From Paludisphaera borealis (lineage in GTDB: Bacteria; Planctomycetota; Planctomycetia; Isosphaerales; Isosphaeraceae): a DNA stretch of 64,000 nucleotides. The first letter of the stretch is position 1. Every line of letters begins with the position of its first letter. The notes beneath the pieces are model-generated. The model saw nothing but the letters and a program-made list of their open reading frames with translations. It was not told where the DNA came from and searched no databases. Location: assembly GCF_001956985.1 (NCBI RefSeq), contig NZ_CP019082.1:5456001-5520000 (forward strand). The letters run 5' to 3'. A program made the translations under genes and the position numbers. This document shows, one piece after another, positions 33,421 through 42,784 of this stretch.

Positions 33421-36400
33421 ATGCTCAACGCCATCATCGAAGGGTCGCTCAAGAATCGGTTCTTCGTCCTCGCCGCGACCGCACTCATCGCGGGAATGGG
33501 CGTGTACTCGGCGCTGCATCTGCCGATCGACGCCGTGCCCGATCTGACGAACGTCCAAGTGCAAGTCATCACCGAAGCCCCGGCGCTGTCGCCGATGGAA
33601 GTCGAATCGTTGCTCTCGTTCCCGGTCGAGGGCGCCATGAGCGGCCTGCCGAACGTCGAGCAGATTCGCTCGGTGTCCAAGTTCGGGGTCTCGGTCGTGA
33701 CGGTCGTCTTTCACGAAGGGACCGACCTTTACCGCGCGCGGCAGCTCGTCGGCGAACGCCTCCAGCGCGCGGCCGAGGCGATCCCGCCGAACTACGGCAC
33801 GCCCACGCTGGGGCCGATCGCCACGGCGCTTGGCGAGGTGTACCAGTTCCAGGTCAAGGCCGAGGCCGGCTCGTCGATCACGCCGATGGAGCTTCGCAGC
33901 CTGCTCGACTGGTTCATCTCGTTCCAGCTTCGCAAGGTGCCCGGCGTCACCGAGATCAACGGCCACGGCGGCGAGGTGAAGACGTATCAGGTCGAAGTCG
34001 ACCCCGACAAGCTCGGCAATTACAAGCTGTCGATGACCGACCTGTTCCTGGCGCTGCGGAACAACAACGCCAACGTGGGGGGCGGCTATCTCGTCCACGA
34101 AGGCGAGGCCCGTTACATCCGCGGCGTGAGCCAAGCGCGGTCGGTCGACGACGTCGCGGCGATCGTCGTCGACGAGCGCGACGGTGTGCCGGTCACCATC
34201 GGCAACGTGGCGACGGTCCACCCCGCGCCGATGATCCGATCGGGCCTGGCCACCCGCGACGGCCAGGGCGAGATCGTCGTCGGGCTCGTGATGATGCTGA
34301 TCGGCGAGAACAGCCGCCGGGTCGTCGAGGATGTGAAGGCCGAGATCGCCGAGATCCAGAAAGCGCTGCCGAAGGGCGTGACGATCGAGCCCCTCTACGA
34401 CCGCACGCATTTGATCGCCAGCACGCTTGACACGGTCTTGCACAACCTGCTTGAAGGCGGGGCGCTCGTGATCCTCGTCTTGCTGCTGATGCTCGGCGAT
34501 GTGCGAGGCGGCCTGATCGTGGCACTGGCCATCCCGCTCTCTATGCTGTTCGCCGCCAACGTGATGCTCGCCACGGGCGTTTCGGCGAGCCTCATGAGCC
34601 TGGGCGCGATCGACTTCGGCTTGATCGTCGATTCGAGCGTGATCATGATTGAGAACTGCGTCCGCCGGTTGGCCCATGAGGGGGGCACGCGGCTCAAGGA
34701 GGACATCGTCCTCGACGCCGCCGTCGAAGTCCGCAAGCCGACCATGTTCGGCGAGTTGATCATCACGATCGTCTACCTGCCGATCCTGGCTCTGCAAGGC
34801 TCGGAAGGGAAGTTGTTCCGGCCGATGGCCCTGACGGTCATTTTCGCGCTCGCGGGTTCGCTGGTCCTCTCGCTCACGTTCATGCCGGTCATGGCGTCGC
34901 TGGGTTTGAGCGCGCGGCCGCAGGAAAAAGAGATCTGGCTGATTCGCATTCTCAAACGGTGGTACGTGCCGATCCTCGACGCGTTCCTCCGTCGTCCGTT
35001 CCTGGCGTTCGGCACGGCGCTCGCTCTGGTGCTCGTGAGTCTTCCGATCGCATGGAACATCGGAGCCGAGTTCATGCCCCGGCTCAACGAGGGCGACTTG
35101 CTCATCGAGGCCGTGCAGATCCCCTCCGCGGCGCTCGAGCGGGCGGTGCCGGTCTCAACCCATATCGAGACGCTGCTGCGAACGTTCCCGGAAGTCCGCC
35201 TGGTTTACTGCAAGACTGGTCGACCCGAGATCGCCAACGACGTCATGGGGGTCCACCAGACCGACGTCTGGACGATGCTCAAGCCCAAGGAAGAGTGGCG
35301 CCCGGGGCTGACGCGCGACGGCTTGATCGATGAGATGGACAAGCTGCTCACCGACAACGTCCCCGGCGTCAAGTTCGGCTTCAGCCAGCCGATCGAGATG
35401 CGCGTCAACGAGCTGGTCGCGGGGGTGAAGAGCGATGTGGCCGTCTTGATCTACGGCACGGACCTCGACGTCCTGCGCCAGAAGGCTTCGGAGGTCGAGC
35501 GGGTGCTGGCGCGCATCCCCGGGGCGCACGACGTCAAGGCGCCCTCGGCCGGGAGGTTGCCGCTGCTGAGCATCAACGTCCGCCGCGACCAGCTCGCGCG
35601 CTACGGCATCAAGGCGTCTGACGTGCTCGACGTCGTAGCGGCCCTCGGAGGCACGACGGTCGGCTCCGTCTTCGAAGGCCACATTCGCCGACCGCTCCAG
35701 ATCCGCCTGCCGGCGTCTTGGCGCAACGATCCCAAGCAGATCGGCTCGATCCGGATCGTCGACAAACTGGGCCGCCCGATCCCCCTCAAGGACCTAGCCG
35801 ACATCTCCAACGAGGAAGGGCCGAGCGAGGTCGAGCGCGAGAATATCCAGCGGCGGGTATACGTCGGGGCCAACGTGCGGGGCCGCGACCTGGCCGGTTT
35901 CGTCGCCGACGCACGCGCCGCGATCGAGGCCGAGGTGGAATTCCCTCCCGGCTACCTCGTCCGGTGGGGAGGCCAGTTCGAGCATCTCGAATCGGCGACC
36001 CGCCGCTTGGCGATCGTCGCGTCGGTCGCCCTCGTCATGCTCTTTCTGCTGCTTTACGGTTCATTCCACTCGGCCCGTCTGGCCTGCCTGATCTTCACCG
36101 CCGTGCCGATGGCGGCGACCGGAGGCGTCTTCGCGCTGGTCTTGCGCGGGCTGCCGTTCTCGATCTCGGCGGCGGTCGGATTCATCGCGCTGTTCGGCGT
36201 CGCCGTTCTGAACGGGCTCGTCTGGGTGAGCGCCGTCGAACATCTCAGGCAGGACGGCCTCGATCCGCACGCCGCCGCGCGTGAAGCGTCGATCATGCGG
36301 CTGCGGCCGATCCTGATGACCGCGCTCGTGGCCGGCATGGGCTTCATTCCCATGGCGTTGGCCACCACTCCGGGCGCCGAGATCCAGCGCCCGCTGGCCA

Positions 36401-36513
36401 CGGTGGTCATCGGCGGTCTGTTCACATCGACGATGCTCACATCGCTCGTCCTGCCGTCCATCTACCCCTGGTTCGCCGCCGGGGATCGTCAGCCCCGGCC
36501 GACGGAAGCGTGA
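33421..36513 (+). CDS. Heavy-metal efflux RND pump (CzcA family)
   Basis: A 1030-aa proton-driven metal exporter of the HME-RND group. The N-terminus (SLKNRFFVLAATALIAGMGVYS) and the early DAVPDLTNVQVQV are family hallmarks. The proton-relay residues in TM4 are D398, D404 and E411 within AIDFGLIVDSSVIMIEN, matching D402/D408/E415 of CzcA. This DFG-x3-D form is associated with divalent Zn/Co/Cd-type pumps more than Cu/Ag pumps, so Zn, Co or Cd is the likelier cargo. It is last in the operon. An inverted repeat downstream may end the transcript. Confidence 0.96.
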   Translation: MLNAIIEGSLKNRFFVLAATALIAGMGVYSALHLPIDAVPDLTNVQVQVITEAPALSPMEVESLLSFPVEGAMSGLPNVEQIRSVSKFGVSVVTVVFHEGTDLYRARQLVGERLQRAAEAIPPNYGTPTLGPIATALGEVYQFQVKAEAGSSITPMELRSLLDWFISFQLRKVPGVTEINGHGGEVKTYQVEVDPDKLGNYKLSMTDLFLALRNNNANVGGGYLVHEGEARYIRGVSQARSVDDVAAIVVDERDGVPVTIGNVATVHPAPMIRSGLATRDGQGEIVVGLVMMLIGENSRRVVEDVKAEIAEIQKALPKGVTIEPLYDRTHLIASTLDTVLHNLLEGGALVILVLLLMLGDVRGGLIVALAIPLSMLFAANVMLATGVSASLMSLGAIDFGLIVDSSVIMIENCVRRLAHEGGTRLKEDIVLDAAVEVRKPTMFGELIITIVYLPILALQGSEGKLFRPMALTVIFALAGSLVLSLTFMPVMASLGLSARPQEKEIWLIRILKRWYVPILDAFLRRPFLAFGTALALVLVSLPIAWNIGAEFMPRLNEGDLLIEAVQIPSAALERAVPVSTHIETLLRTFPEVRLVYCKTGRPEIANDVMGVHQTDVWTMLKPKEEWRPGLTRDGLIDEMDKLLTDNVPGVKFGFSQPIEMRVNELVAGVKSDVAVLIYGTDLDVLRQKASEVERVLARIPGAHDVKAPSAGRLPLLSINVRRDQLARYGIKASDVLDVVAALGGTTVGSVFEGHIRRPLQIRLPASWRNDPKQIGSIRIVDKLGRPIPLKDLADISNEEGPSEVERENIQRRVYVGANVRGRDLAGFVADARAAIEAEVEFPPGYLVRWGGQFEHLESATRRLAIVASVALVMLFLLLYGSFHSARLACLIFTAVPMAATGGVFALVLRGLPFSISAAVGFIALFGVAVLNGLVWVSAVEHLRQDGLDPHAAAREASIMRLRPILMTALVAGMGFIPMALATTPGAEIQRPLATVVIGGLFTSTMLTSLVLPSIYPWFAAGDRQPRPTEA

Positions 36514-36549
36514 GTGGCGACCTGCGTATGATCGTATGATTTGGACACC

Positions 36550-36627
36550 CGGCGAGCGGGTGCGGGACTTCCGCGGGAACCCTTATTGCCATTGAGGATG
36601 AAACCAGAAGACTCGTCCCGCTCGCCG
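36550..36627. repeat. 11-bp inverted repeat with 56-bp spacer between convergent genes
   Basis: CGGCGAGCGGG at 36550-36560 is exactly complementary to CCCGCTCGCCG at 36617-36627. It lies between the CzcA-like stop and the convergent PEP-CTERM stop and might form a long-range stem in a 3' end. It could also be chance. Confidence 0.4.
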
Positions 36628-36638
36628 AAGTGGATCAA

Positions 36639-37370
36639 CTAGGCGTTTGACCGCCGCCGGGCCTTGAAAAGGATCAAGAGGGCGCCGAAGCCCAGAGACA
36701 CCATGCTTGTCGGTTCGGGAACCGCAGCCGCCGACAGAAGCGCCTGTTGGGTTCCCTGGGGCACGGGCGCGCCGTAATCGGCGCCGACGATCGAGGTGTT
36801 GCCGATCGCCATGAAGCTGAAGCCGGTCCAGGGCCCGTCGAAGCCGCCGTTGGGGAGCAACGTCGAATCGAGCTTCAAGTTGTCGACCAGAAGTCCCGAG
36901 GGGTAGGTATCGTCCGTGACGTTCACGACGCCGATTCCCAGAGTGTACAACCCCGCGTCGGCGAGCGTCATCGTGAAGCTGAGGATCGACGAGCCAAGGG
37001 AGAACGGCGTCGACGACGATGAGAACGTGGTGCTCGCCACGTCGGCCAGCGAGGTCGGGTCCTGCGAGTTCAACGTCACGAACGCGAAGTCGTTGACGAG
37101 GTTGAGGCCGGCCGTCGGGTCTTCATTGGTCAAGAATTGATACTGGAACGAGAGCACCTGCCCGGCGATCGCCGAAAAAGTGGTCTGGATCGCCGAGCCG
37201 TTGATTGCGGGGCCGTCGCCGACGCCGTCGAGGGCTCCGCTGGAGAGCCCGAGAAACGATTCGATCTGACCGGCGGAAACGGCTCCGCCCGCCTGCGCCG
37301 CGCTTCCGGTCAAGCAAACGGCCGCGGCGAACAGCAGGGAGCGACCGCATACGATACACCAGGGACGCAT
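36639..37370 (-). CDS. PEP-CTERM sorting-domain protein
   Basis: A 243-aa secreted protein with a signal peptide (LLFAAAVCLTGSAAQA) and a C-terminal VPEPTS, hydrophobic (LGFGALLILF) and basic (KARRRS) sorting signal. The middle is beta-rich (VLSFQYQFLTNEDPTAGLN, SFTMTLADAGLYTLGIGVV), consistent with a choice-of-anchor jelly-roll. It lies downstream of the ferritin-like and ECF sigma genes on the same strand, about 150 bp away. Role unknown. Confidence 0.88.
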   Translation of the reverse strand: MRPWCIVCGRSLLFAAAVCLTGSAAQAGGAVSAGQIESFLGLSSGALDGVGDGPAINGSAIQTTFSAIAGQVLSFQYQFLTNEDPTAGLNLVNDFAFVTLNSQDPTSLADVASTTFSSSSTPFSLGSSILSFTMTLADAGLYTLGIGVVNVTDDTYPSGLLVDNLKLDSTLLPNGGFDGPWTGFSFMAIGNTSIVGADYGAPVPQGTQQALLSAAAVPEPTSMVSLGFGALLILFKARRRSNA

Positions 37371-37522
37371 CAGGGAGTTCTCCGGATGAGGATTCGATCG
37401 ATGAAGGAACAGGCCGATCGGAGAGCGATCCCCCCGCTTCGCACCCGCCGAGCGGATGTCGAGGCGGCGGGGCGCAACGCTTTTCCGATCGCCGGGAACG
37501 GGAACGCTCCGTCTTCCGCCGT

Positions 37523-38200
37523 TCAGGTGAACTTGGGCACGTTGAGGTTGTAAAATTCAGCTTCAAGGAATTCGAGGGCCAGGGCGAAGTTGAGCACGTC
37601 GATGGGGCTCTGCAACCCACCGGCGGGGATCAACGGCGGGCCGCCGTTCAAGTCGACGACGAACGGTCCGGCCAGCGCGACCACTTCCTCGGGCGTCAAC
37701 GCCAGATCGAAGGCTTCCTTCTGGTTCTTGACGTTCTGGGTGATCGGCAGATTCAACAATGTGTTCAGGTATCCGGCGTGCCTGGCCTCGATGAGCGCGA
37801 TCGAACCGGCCGGTGAGAGGTAAGGAGTTCCGGCGAGCAGCGGCAGGGCGCCGAGATACGCGCCGACTCCCGTGTTCTCCAGGGCCCGGGAAACCATGGC
37901 GAAATCCAAGACGTGGCTCTGGAGCAGGTTCTTGAACGTCGGCTTGGGGCGAGCCGCCGTGCCCAGCCCGTTAAGCAAGTACTCGACGTGGGCGTTCTCG
38001 TCGCTGAGGATGTCCTGGAAATTCCTCACGTTCCATCCACGGTAGAGCGTCGGCAGGTAATCCGGGCTTTGGGCGAACAGGCTGGTTGACGTCGCCCCCA
38101 AGACGACCGGCGCGGCGGCGGCGGTCGTGAGGACGGTCTTCAGGAATGATCGCCGTGCGTCGTTTCGCGGGGCGGACTCGGTTCTCGGGCAAGAATCCAT
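37523..38200 (-). CDS. Ferritin-like domain protein with Tat signal
   Basis: A 225-aa exported protein. The N-terminal Tat motif is ARRSFLKTVLTT, followed by AAAAPVVLGATS. The remainder resembles the Ferritin_2 four-helix family, with carboxylate/His pairs LSDENAHVEYL, ALIEARHAGYL and ALEFLEAEFYNL positioned as possible di-metal ligands. Members are common in planctomycetes and stress-linked gene sets, but substrates are undefined. The ATG at 38200 has an AGGGAG site; the longer frame to 38422 lacks support. The upstream gene is an ECF sigma factor, a possible regulator. Confidence 0.85.
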   Translation of the reverse strand: MDSCPRTESAPRNDARRSFLKTVLTTAAAAPVVLGATSTSLFAQSPDYLPTLYRGWNVRNFQDILSDENAHVEYLLNGLGTAARPKPTFKNLLQSHVLDFAMVSRALENTGVGAYLGALPLLAGTPYLSPAGSIALIEARHAGYLNTLLNLPITQNVKNQKEAFDLALTPEEVVALAGPFVVDLNGGPPLIPAGGLQSPIDVLNFALALEFLEAEFYNLNVPKFT

Positions 38201-38444
38201 TTCTGATGCTCCCTGATGTCGAGGAAGGGGGAAAAGAGCCTGGAGGAACGAAGGGACGAATGATGGAATGAAATAGGCGAGCGAACCCCGCTTGATCCCT
38301 CCAGGCCCGGACGTTGAACAGCGCGCAGAGTCTCCCTGCGAACCGACGGATAGACCGCGGCCGATGGAGAACACCGTCTCACAGACGGAACGAATGCGGC
38401 GAGTCAGGAGAAAACGCCGCACATTTCGAGCGGACGCCGGCGAT

Positions 38445-39329
38445 CTAGCTACAGTCGATCGCCAGCACGTCGGTCAGGTTCGAGGGAAGATCGGCTCCGT
38501 CGGTCGCGGCGGCAGGTCCCCACGGAATCATCGCGGCGGCGCTGGTCGCGGCCGTGGATCCCAGAAAGAGAGCCAACACGACCGCCCCGCAGATGACCGC
38601 CCAGTCGCCTATCGAAAAGCGAATCGAAAAGAGCGCGGGCTTCGAGAGGGCCGCGGCTTCAGCATGCGAAAGTCCGAGCGGCGCGTCCTCGATCACCGCC
38701 CCGAGCGTCGACTCAACCAGGCCGTCGGGGGGAGCGGCGCCGGCCTCACACCTCCAGAGCAGCAGCAGGCCGGCTGCGAGAGTGATCTTGCGGCGGTCGA
38801 GCCGCTCGCGGAGCAGCTTGCGGCCCCGCACGAGCCGGACCTTGACCGTTCCCGACGCCCAACCGAGATGAGAAGCCGCTTGCTCGTGCGTCAACCCTTC
38901 GAGATAACAGAGGACCAACGGCGCCCGGTATCGATCTGGAAGCCGTTCCAGTTCCTCGCGGACGATCAGAAACAGATCGTGATCCGATTCCGCGACGACC
39001 TCGCAACCGGACGCGTTCTCGTCCCACGCTTGCTCACGCTCGGACAGACGAATCGACCGTCGACGGATGCGCGCGGCCGTCTTGTAGGCCACTCCGCAGA
39101 GCCATCCCTTCAGGCTCTCGGGGTCCTGGATCGCGCCGGCCTTCTTGAACAGCGTCAAAAAGGTCGCCTGGAAAGCGTCTTCCGCCAGGTGATCGTCGCG
39201 GAGCACGGTGCGGCACACGCGGAGCACGACTGGACCATGTCGCGCCACCAGAGCGGCGAACGCCTCGGGGTCGGATCGGTCGACGAAGGCGTCCAGCAAT
39301 CGCGCGTCGTTATTCGTCCTGAGTTGCAT
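38445..39329 (-). CDS. ECF-type RNA polymerase sigma factor with C-terminal membrane segment
   Basis: A 294-aa sigma-70 family factor. Region 2 contains DAFQATFLTLFKKA and the preceding VCRTVLRDDHLAED. Region 4 has LPDRYRAPLVLCYLEGLTHEQAASHLG and a recognition helix in SGTVKVRLVRGRKLLRERL. About 100 extra residues follow, with a hydrophobic segment (DWAVICGAVVLALFLGSTA) and a Pro/Ala-rich end. This form matches the large planctomycete ECF groups that carry their own C-terminal extension instead of a separate anti-sigma factor. The membrane segment suggests signal reception or sequestration at the membrane. Confidence 0.93.
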   Translation of the reverse strand: MQLRTNNDARLLDAFVDRSDPEAFAALVARHGPVVLRVCRTVLRDDHLAEDAFQATFLTLFKKAGAIQDPESLKGWLCGVAYKTAARIRRRSIRLSEREQAWDENASGCEVVAESDHDLFLIVREELERLPDRYRAPLVLCYLEGLTHEQAASHLGWASGTVKVRLVRGRKLLRERLDRRKITLAAGLLLLWRCEAGAAPPDGLVESTLGAVIEDAPLGLSHAEAAALSKPALFSIRFSIGDWAVICGAVVLALFLGSTAATSAAAMIPWGPAAATDGADLPSNLTDVLAIDCS

Positions 39330-39499
39330 TTGTAGCTCTCATTCCGTCCGTCGCCGATCCTTGACGATAGTTCCTACACTTATACTGCATCTTCCAATCG
39401 GGGCGGGTTCAAGTTTTTCGGTTCTCGATTTGCTGATCCTCTATAAGATCTCTTGGCGAGCGTCTCTGGTTTCGCGTGTTCGGGACCAGTCCTTCGAGC

Positions 39500-39994
39500 A
39501 TGGGGTCTGCTGATCTGAGCTTGTTTACCCCGCGATCCAGCACTCGGCGACTCCTCGGGACGACGGCGCTTTGCGTTTCGGCGTTCGTGGCGGGATGCGC
39601 CGAAGCGAATCCTCTGGGGAGACAGCCGGTCTCCGGTCGAATCACGGTCGAGGGCTCGCCACTCGCCGCCGGAGCGATCATGCTGGACCCCGCGTCGGAA
39701 CGCGAGGGGACGGCCGTGGGCGCCACGATCCGGGACGGAGCGTTCACGATCGAACGCGATCAAGGGCCGACGCCCGGAACCTATAAGGTTCGCATCTATG
39801 CGAGTTCCAACGTGCAAGCGCCCGCGCCGGCGGGCTCGTCGAACCGAAAACCCCGGCCTATGGTCGAACGCATCCCCGCCCGCTACAACGCACGAACCGA
39901 GGAAGTCGTCGAGATCCGGGCCAAGGGCGGCAACCGAATCGACATCGACGTCCAGCCGGATCGCCCCTCGCCCTCTTCGGATTCGCCCCCGTGA
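39500..39994 (+). CDS. Small lipoprotein, carboxypeptidase-regulatory-like fold
   Basis: A 164-aa lipoprotein with lipobox FVAGC after a hydrophobic signal. The body is short and beta-rich ([40 protein letters not shown]), which is the layout of planctomycete carboxypeptidase-regulatory-like lipoproteins usually found directly beside DUF1559 genes, as here (40 bp upstream). The start is uncertain: ATG 39500 or GTG 39476. Function unknown. Confidence 0.85.
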   Translation: MGSADLSLFTPRSSTRRLLGTTALCVSAFVAGCAEANPLGRQPVSGRITVEGSPLAAGAIMLDPASEREGTAVGATIRDGAFTIERDQGPTPGTYKVRIYASSNVQAPAPAGSSNRKPRPMVERIPARYNARTEEVVEIRAKGGNRIDIDVQPDRPSPSSDSPP

Positions 39995-40034
39995 TCGACG
40001 TCCGTTCTCGGGCCGTCGCCAAGGAGCCTCGAAA

Positions 40035-41009
40035 ATGCAGCCAGGGAAACGTGGGTTCACGCTGATCGAGCTTCTCGTCGTCGTCGCGATCATCTCCGTG
40101 CTGATCGCACTTTTGCTGCCGGCGGTGCAGTCGGCCCGCGAGGCGGCCCGCCGCACCCAATGCATCAACAACCTCAAGCAGATCGGCCTGGCGATGCACG
40201 GATACCATGACGTGGAGAACGTCCTGCCGCCGGGCAAGAAAGGGTGCTGCTGGGGGACGTGGCTGATCTTCGTCCTCCCTTACATAGAACAGCAGTCGCT
40301 CTACAACGCCTGGAATTCCAATGGAACCAACGCGCCCGGGCTGCCGGCGAGCTTCGACGAGGACCTGCGGTATTTCGGCGTCGCCAACCGAACCGTGACC
40401 TCCCAGTGGGTCGGCGTCTACCTCTGTCCCAGCGATCAGAAGAACGCCCCGATATCCGTGGAGGCGAACGGAGCGACCCTGGCTTGCACCTCGCAAAATT
40501 ACGCCGTGAACTTCGGCAACTCGATCCAGATCCAGACTGATTTTCAGGACGTCCGGTTCGGTGGCGCGCCGTTCGTGGACGTCGGTTCCCCACTCACGGA
40601 CTCTCAACTGCCCGGCAAGCGGACCGTCGGCTTTGCGGCCTTGACCGACGGGCTGAGCACGACGCTGATGGCCTCGGAAGTCGTCGTCGGCCAGGGGCGC
40701 GACCTCCGCGGCTTCTCGTGGTGGGGCGACGCCGCCGGCTTTGAGGGCTATCTCACGCCGAACAGCTCGTTCCCCGACGTTTTGTTCAGTCCCTACTACT
40801 GCCTCAATAGGTCGCCCAATCCCCCGTGTGTCGGGACGACGACCGCGTTGCCGGACAACTACGCGGCCCGCAGCCGCCATCCTGGCGGAGTGAACGCCGC
40901 CATGGCCGACACGAGCGTCCACTTCTTCAAAAACTCCGTTCACATCCAGACCTGGCGGGCGCTCAGCACGTCGCGCGGCGGCGAAGCGATCTCGTTCGAC
41001 GACTATTGA
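40035..41009 (+). CDS. DUF1559 protein with type IV pilin-like N-terminus
   Basis: A 324-aa planctomycete pseudopilin-like protein. The prepilin motif [26 protein letters not shown] starts at about residue 7, with Gly before the cleavage site and Glu at +5. [27 protein letters not shown] follows, the family hallmark. The C-terminus has the H[15 protein letters not shown] motif ([18 protein letters not shown]). An AAGGAG site precedes the ATG. It presumably forms surface fibre or envelope structures; the biology is poorly defined. It is paired with the upstream lipoprotein. Confidence 0.96.
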   Translation: MQPGKRGFTLIELLVVVAIISVLIALLLPAVQSAREAARRTQCINNLKQIGLAMHGYHDVENVLPPGKKGCCWGTWLIFVLPYIEQQSLYNAWNSNGTNAPGLPASFDEDLRYFGVANRTVTSQWVGVYLCPSDQKNAPISVEANGATLACTSQNYAVNFGNSIQIQTDFQDVRFGGAPFVDVGSPLTDSQLPGKRTVGFAALTDGLSTTLMASEVVVGQGRDLRGFSWWGDAAGFEGYLTPNSSFPDVLFSPYYCLNRSPNPPCVGTTTALPDNYAARSRHPGGVNAAMADTSVHFFKNSVHIQTWRALSTSRGGEAISFDDY

Positions 41010-41026
41010 GGACGCCCCGATCGGCC

Positions 41027-41251
41027 TCAGCGCACGGCCTTGGCCGTGGGAGGCGCCTCGCCCGACCCCTTGGCCCTGGCCGGCTTCCCCGACATGAACC
41101 GGTTGCAGCCGCTGTTGCCGGATACGCGAAGCCGGAATTCCTGGAGGCCTTCCTCAATGCATAGGCCCAGAGTCAGGCTCTCGACGGAGGCTTCGGGCTC
41201 GAGCTGCCACCACTTACAATCCTTGCAAAGTCCCCAATTGCGGTTTGGCAT
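41027..41251 (-). CDS. Cys-rich small protein, 74 aa
   Basis: A small soluble protein with four cysteines: a C-x2-C pair in WGLCKDCKWWQLEPEAS, one in LTLGLCIEEG, and one in SGNSGCNRFM. The arrangement suggests a bound zinc or iron-sulfur cluster. The C-terminus is basic and low-complexity. The ATG at 41251 has a GGAG site; the frame continues upstream to 41377 without support. I do not recognise the family. It is convergent with the DUF1559 gene, whose stop is 18 bp away. Confidence 0.7.
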   Translation of the reverse strand: MPNRNWGLCKDCKWWQLEPEASVESLTLGLCIEEGLQEFRLRVSGNSGCNRFMSGKPARAKGSGEAPPTAKAVR

Positions 41252-41502
41252 GGCGACGACTCCTATCGTAAGGAAGTCAGTTTGGAGGTAGGTTCCGAGA
41301 CGGACTTGCAATAAATGGCTGCTGCAACCGACGCGCCGCGGATCGGGAAAAGTGGTTGCTTTCTCCCCGAATGACACGCGGATTCGCAGCCTGGCCCGGA
41401 CGTGCGAGGCGGTCGCCGTGACGCCTCCCAGACAGGCTGGGCGGCTTTCCCCCTAGAATGGAGAGGGGGGCAGGTCCCAACCTGACGATCGAGAACATCG
41501 CC

Positions 41503-42237
41503 ATGCACACGTCCGGCAGAGTCGTCATGCGGCAGAAGTGGCGCGACTTGCTGTTCCTGCACTGGACCGTCGATCCCGACTCGTTGCGCCGGCTGCTGCC
41601 CCCAGGGCTCGACCTCGACCTTTTCGAAGGCGCGGCCTACGTCGGCCTCGTTCCGTTCACCATGCGGGGGGTGCGGCCGATCGGACTGCCGCCGGTGAGG
41701 GGCCTGTCGGCGTTTCATGAAACGAATGTCCGGACTTATGTTCACCTGGACGGTCGTGATCCGGGCGTCTGGTTCTTCAGCCTCGACGCAGCCAACCGCA
41801 TCGCGGTCCGTGTTGCGAGAAGGCTTTTTCATCTTCCCTATTACGACGCCCGATTGTTTCTGGAGCGGGAAAATTTTCCCTCATCCGTAGCGTCGTCAGC
41901 GATTCTCTATGGCGGCGTCCGGCGTTGGCCGGGCTTCGACAGGGCCTCGTATCTCGTTCGGGCCCAGGCGGTCGGCCCGGTCGAACCGGCCCGCGCGGGG
42001 ACGCTCGAGCACTTTCTGGTCGAGCGCTACGTCCTCTATGCAGAGCACGGCGGCCGGCTCTTTCAAGGGCAGGTGCGGCATCAGCCCTATCCCTTGCAAT
42101 CAGCTCTCGTCCACGCGATCGACGAGAACCTCGTAGCCGCGGCGGGCGTGTCGCGTCCCTCGACGGCCCCCTTGGCCCACTTCGCGGCCGGTGTGGACGC
42201 CGACGTCCTTTCGCTCCGACACCTCCGTTCCGACTGA
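41503..42237 (+). CDS. DUF2071 (YqjF-like) protein
   Basis: A 244-aa soluble protein of the DUF2071 family. The hallmark start is QKWRDLLFLHWTVDPDSLRRLLPPGLDLDLFEGAAYVGLVPF, which occurs at residue 9 onward, followed by FHETNVRTYVHLDGRDPGVWFFSLDA. Family members resemble acetoacetate decarboxylase in fold, but no activity is established. Starts at 41458, 41503 and 41527 are all in frame; 41503 is a compromise because no strong ribosome site distinguishes them. Confidence 0.9.
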   Translation: MHTSGRVVMRQKWRDLLFLHWTVDPDSLRRLLPPGLDLDLFEGAAYVGLVPFTMRGVRPIGLPPVRGLSAFHETNVRTYVHLDGRDPGVWFFSLDAANRIAVRVARRLFHLPYYDARLFLERENFPSSVASSAILYGGVRRWPGFDRASYLVRAQAVGPVEPARAGTLEHFLVERYVLYAEHGGRLFQGQVRHQPYPLQSALVHAIDENLVAAAGVSRPSTAPLAHFAAGVDADVLSLRHLRSD

Positions 42238-42784
42238 GCGGCGGCCGCTCCTGGAACGACCGCCTCCGTCGGACCTTCAACGTCGCGCCCATTCGGTCGG
42301 GGGCCTGCGCTCTTCCTCTTGCGACGCGGTGGACGCCGTCGCTTCACGAGCTTCCGGGAGAGCCCGACGTCGCGCGTTTCAAGCCCGGAGACGCTTCCCC
42401 CGGCGCGCCGTCCATGCCTGGTCCGGGGACTCGCGTTCTCGGCGTCCAGACCCCGCGCGATCAAAAACGTTGCACAAGATCGCTTTTCTTGACCGGACAG
42501 CGAGTTGCGGCGGCGGCGCGACGGGGGGTTACGCAGTCACAATCGATGCGCGTCGACGCGTTCATATCGGATTTCAGAAATGCAAGGGGAAATACGCCAT
42601 GGTGTTTTTTTTCAACATAAGCAGAAAGGGTTTGCATTTTGAGGAGGAAGATCCCATTTTGGCACCTTGCTCGTGTCTCGCTGGGATTACCGGATCGAAC
42701 TTTCCCGGATTCGGAATTCCTTCTAGCGATTGCGGGTGTCGCAGTGGAGCGGCACCGACCGGGCAGTACAAGGGAGTTTGTCCA
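42238..42784 (+). other. Intergenic region upstream of the CAP-domain gene, 547 bp
   Basis: High-GC at the left and noticeably AT-richer from about 42540, including a run of eight T at 42603-42610. The frame of the CAP gene stays open through it but looks non-coding. An in-frame ATG at 42599 with an AGGGGA site is the only alternative start. No clear promoter hexamer pair was found. Confidence 0.5.

Noticed and set aside
39361-39386. TTGACG and TATACT near 39361 as a promoter
   Set aside because: The spacer is only 14 bp, too short for a normal sigma-70 promoter.
42599-42784. ATG 42599 as start of the CAP-domain gene
   Set aside because: It would add 62 residues, including Cys-rich and poly-Phe sequence, before an obvious signal peptide. 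TTG 42785 with AGGGAG fits better.
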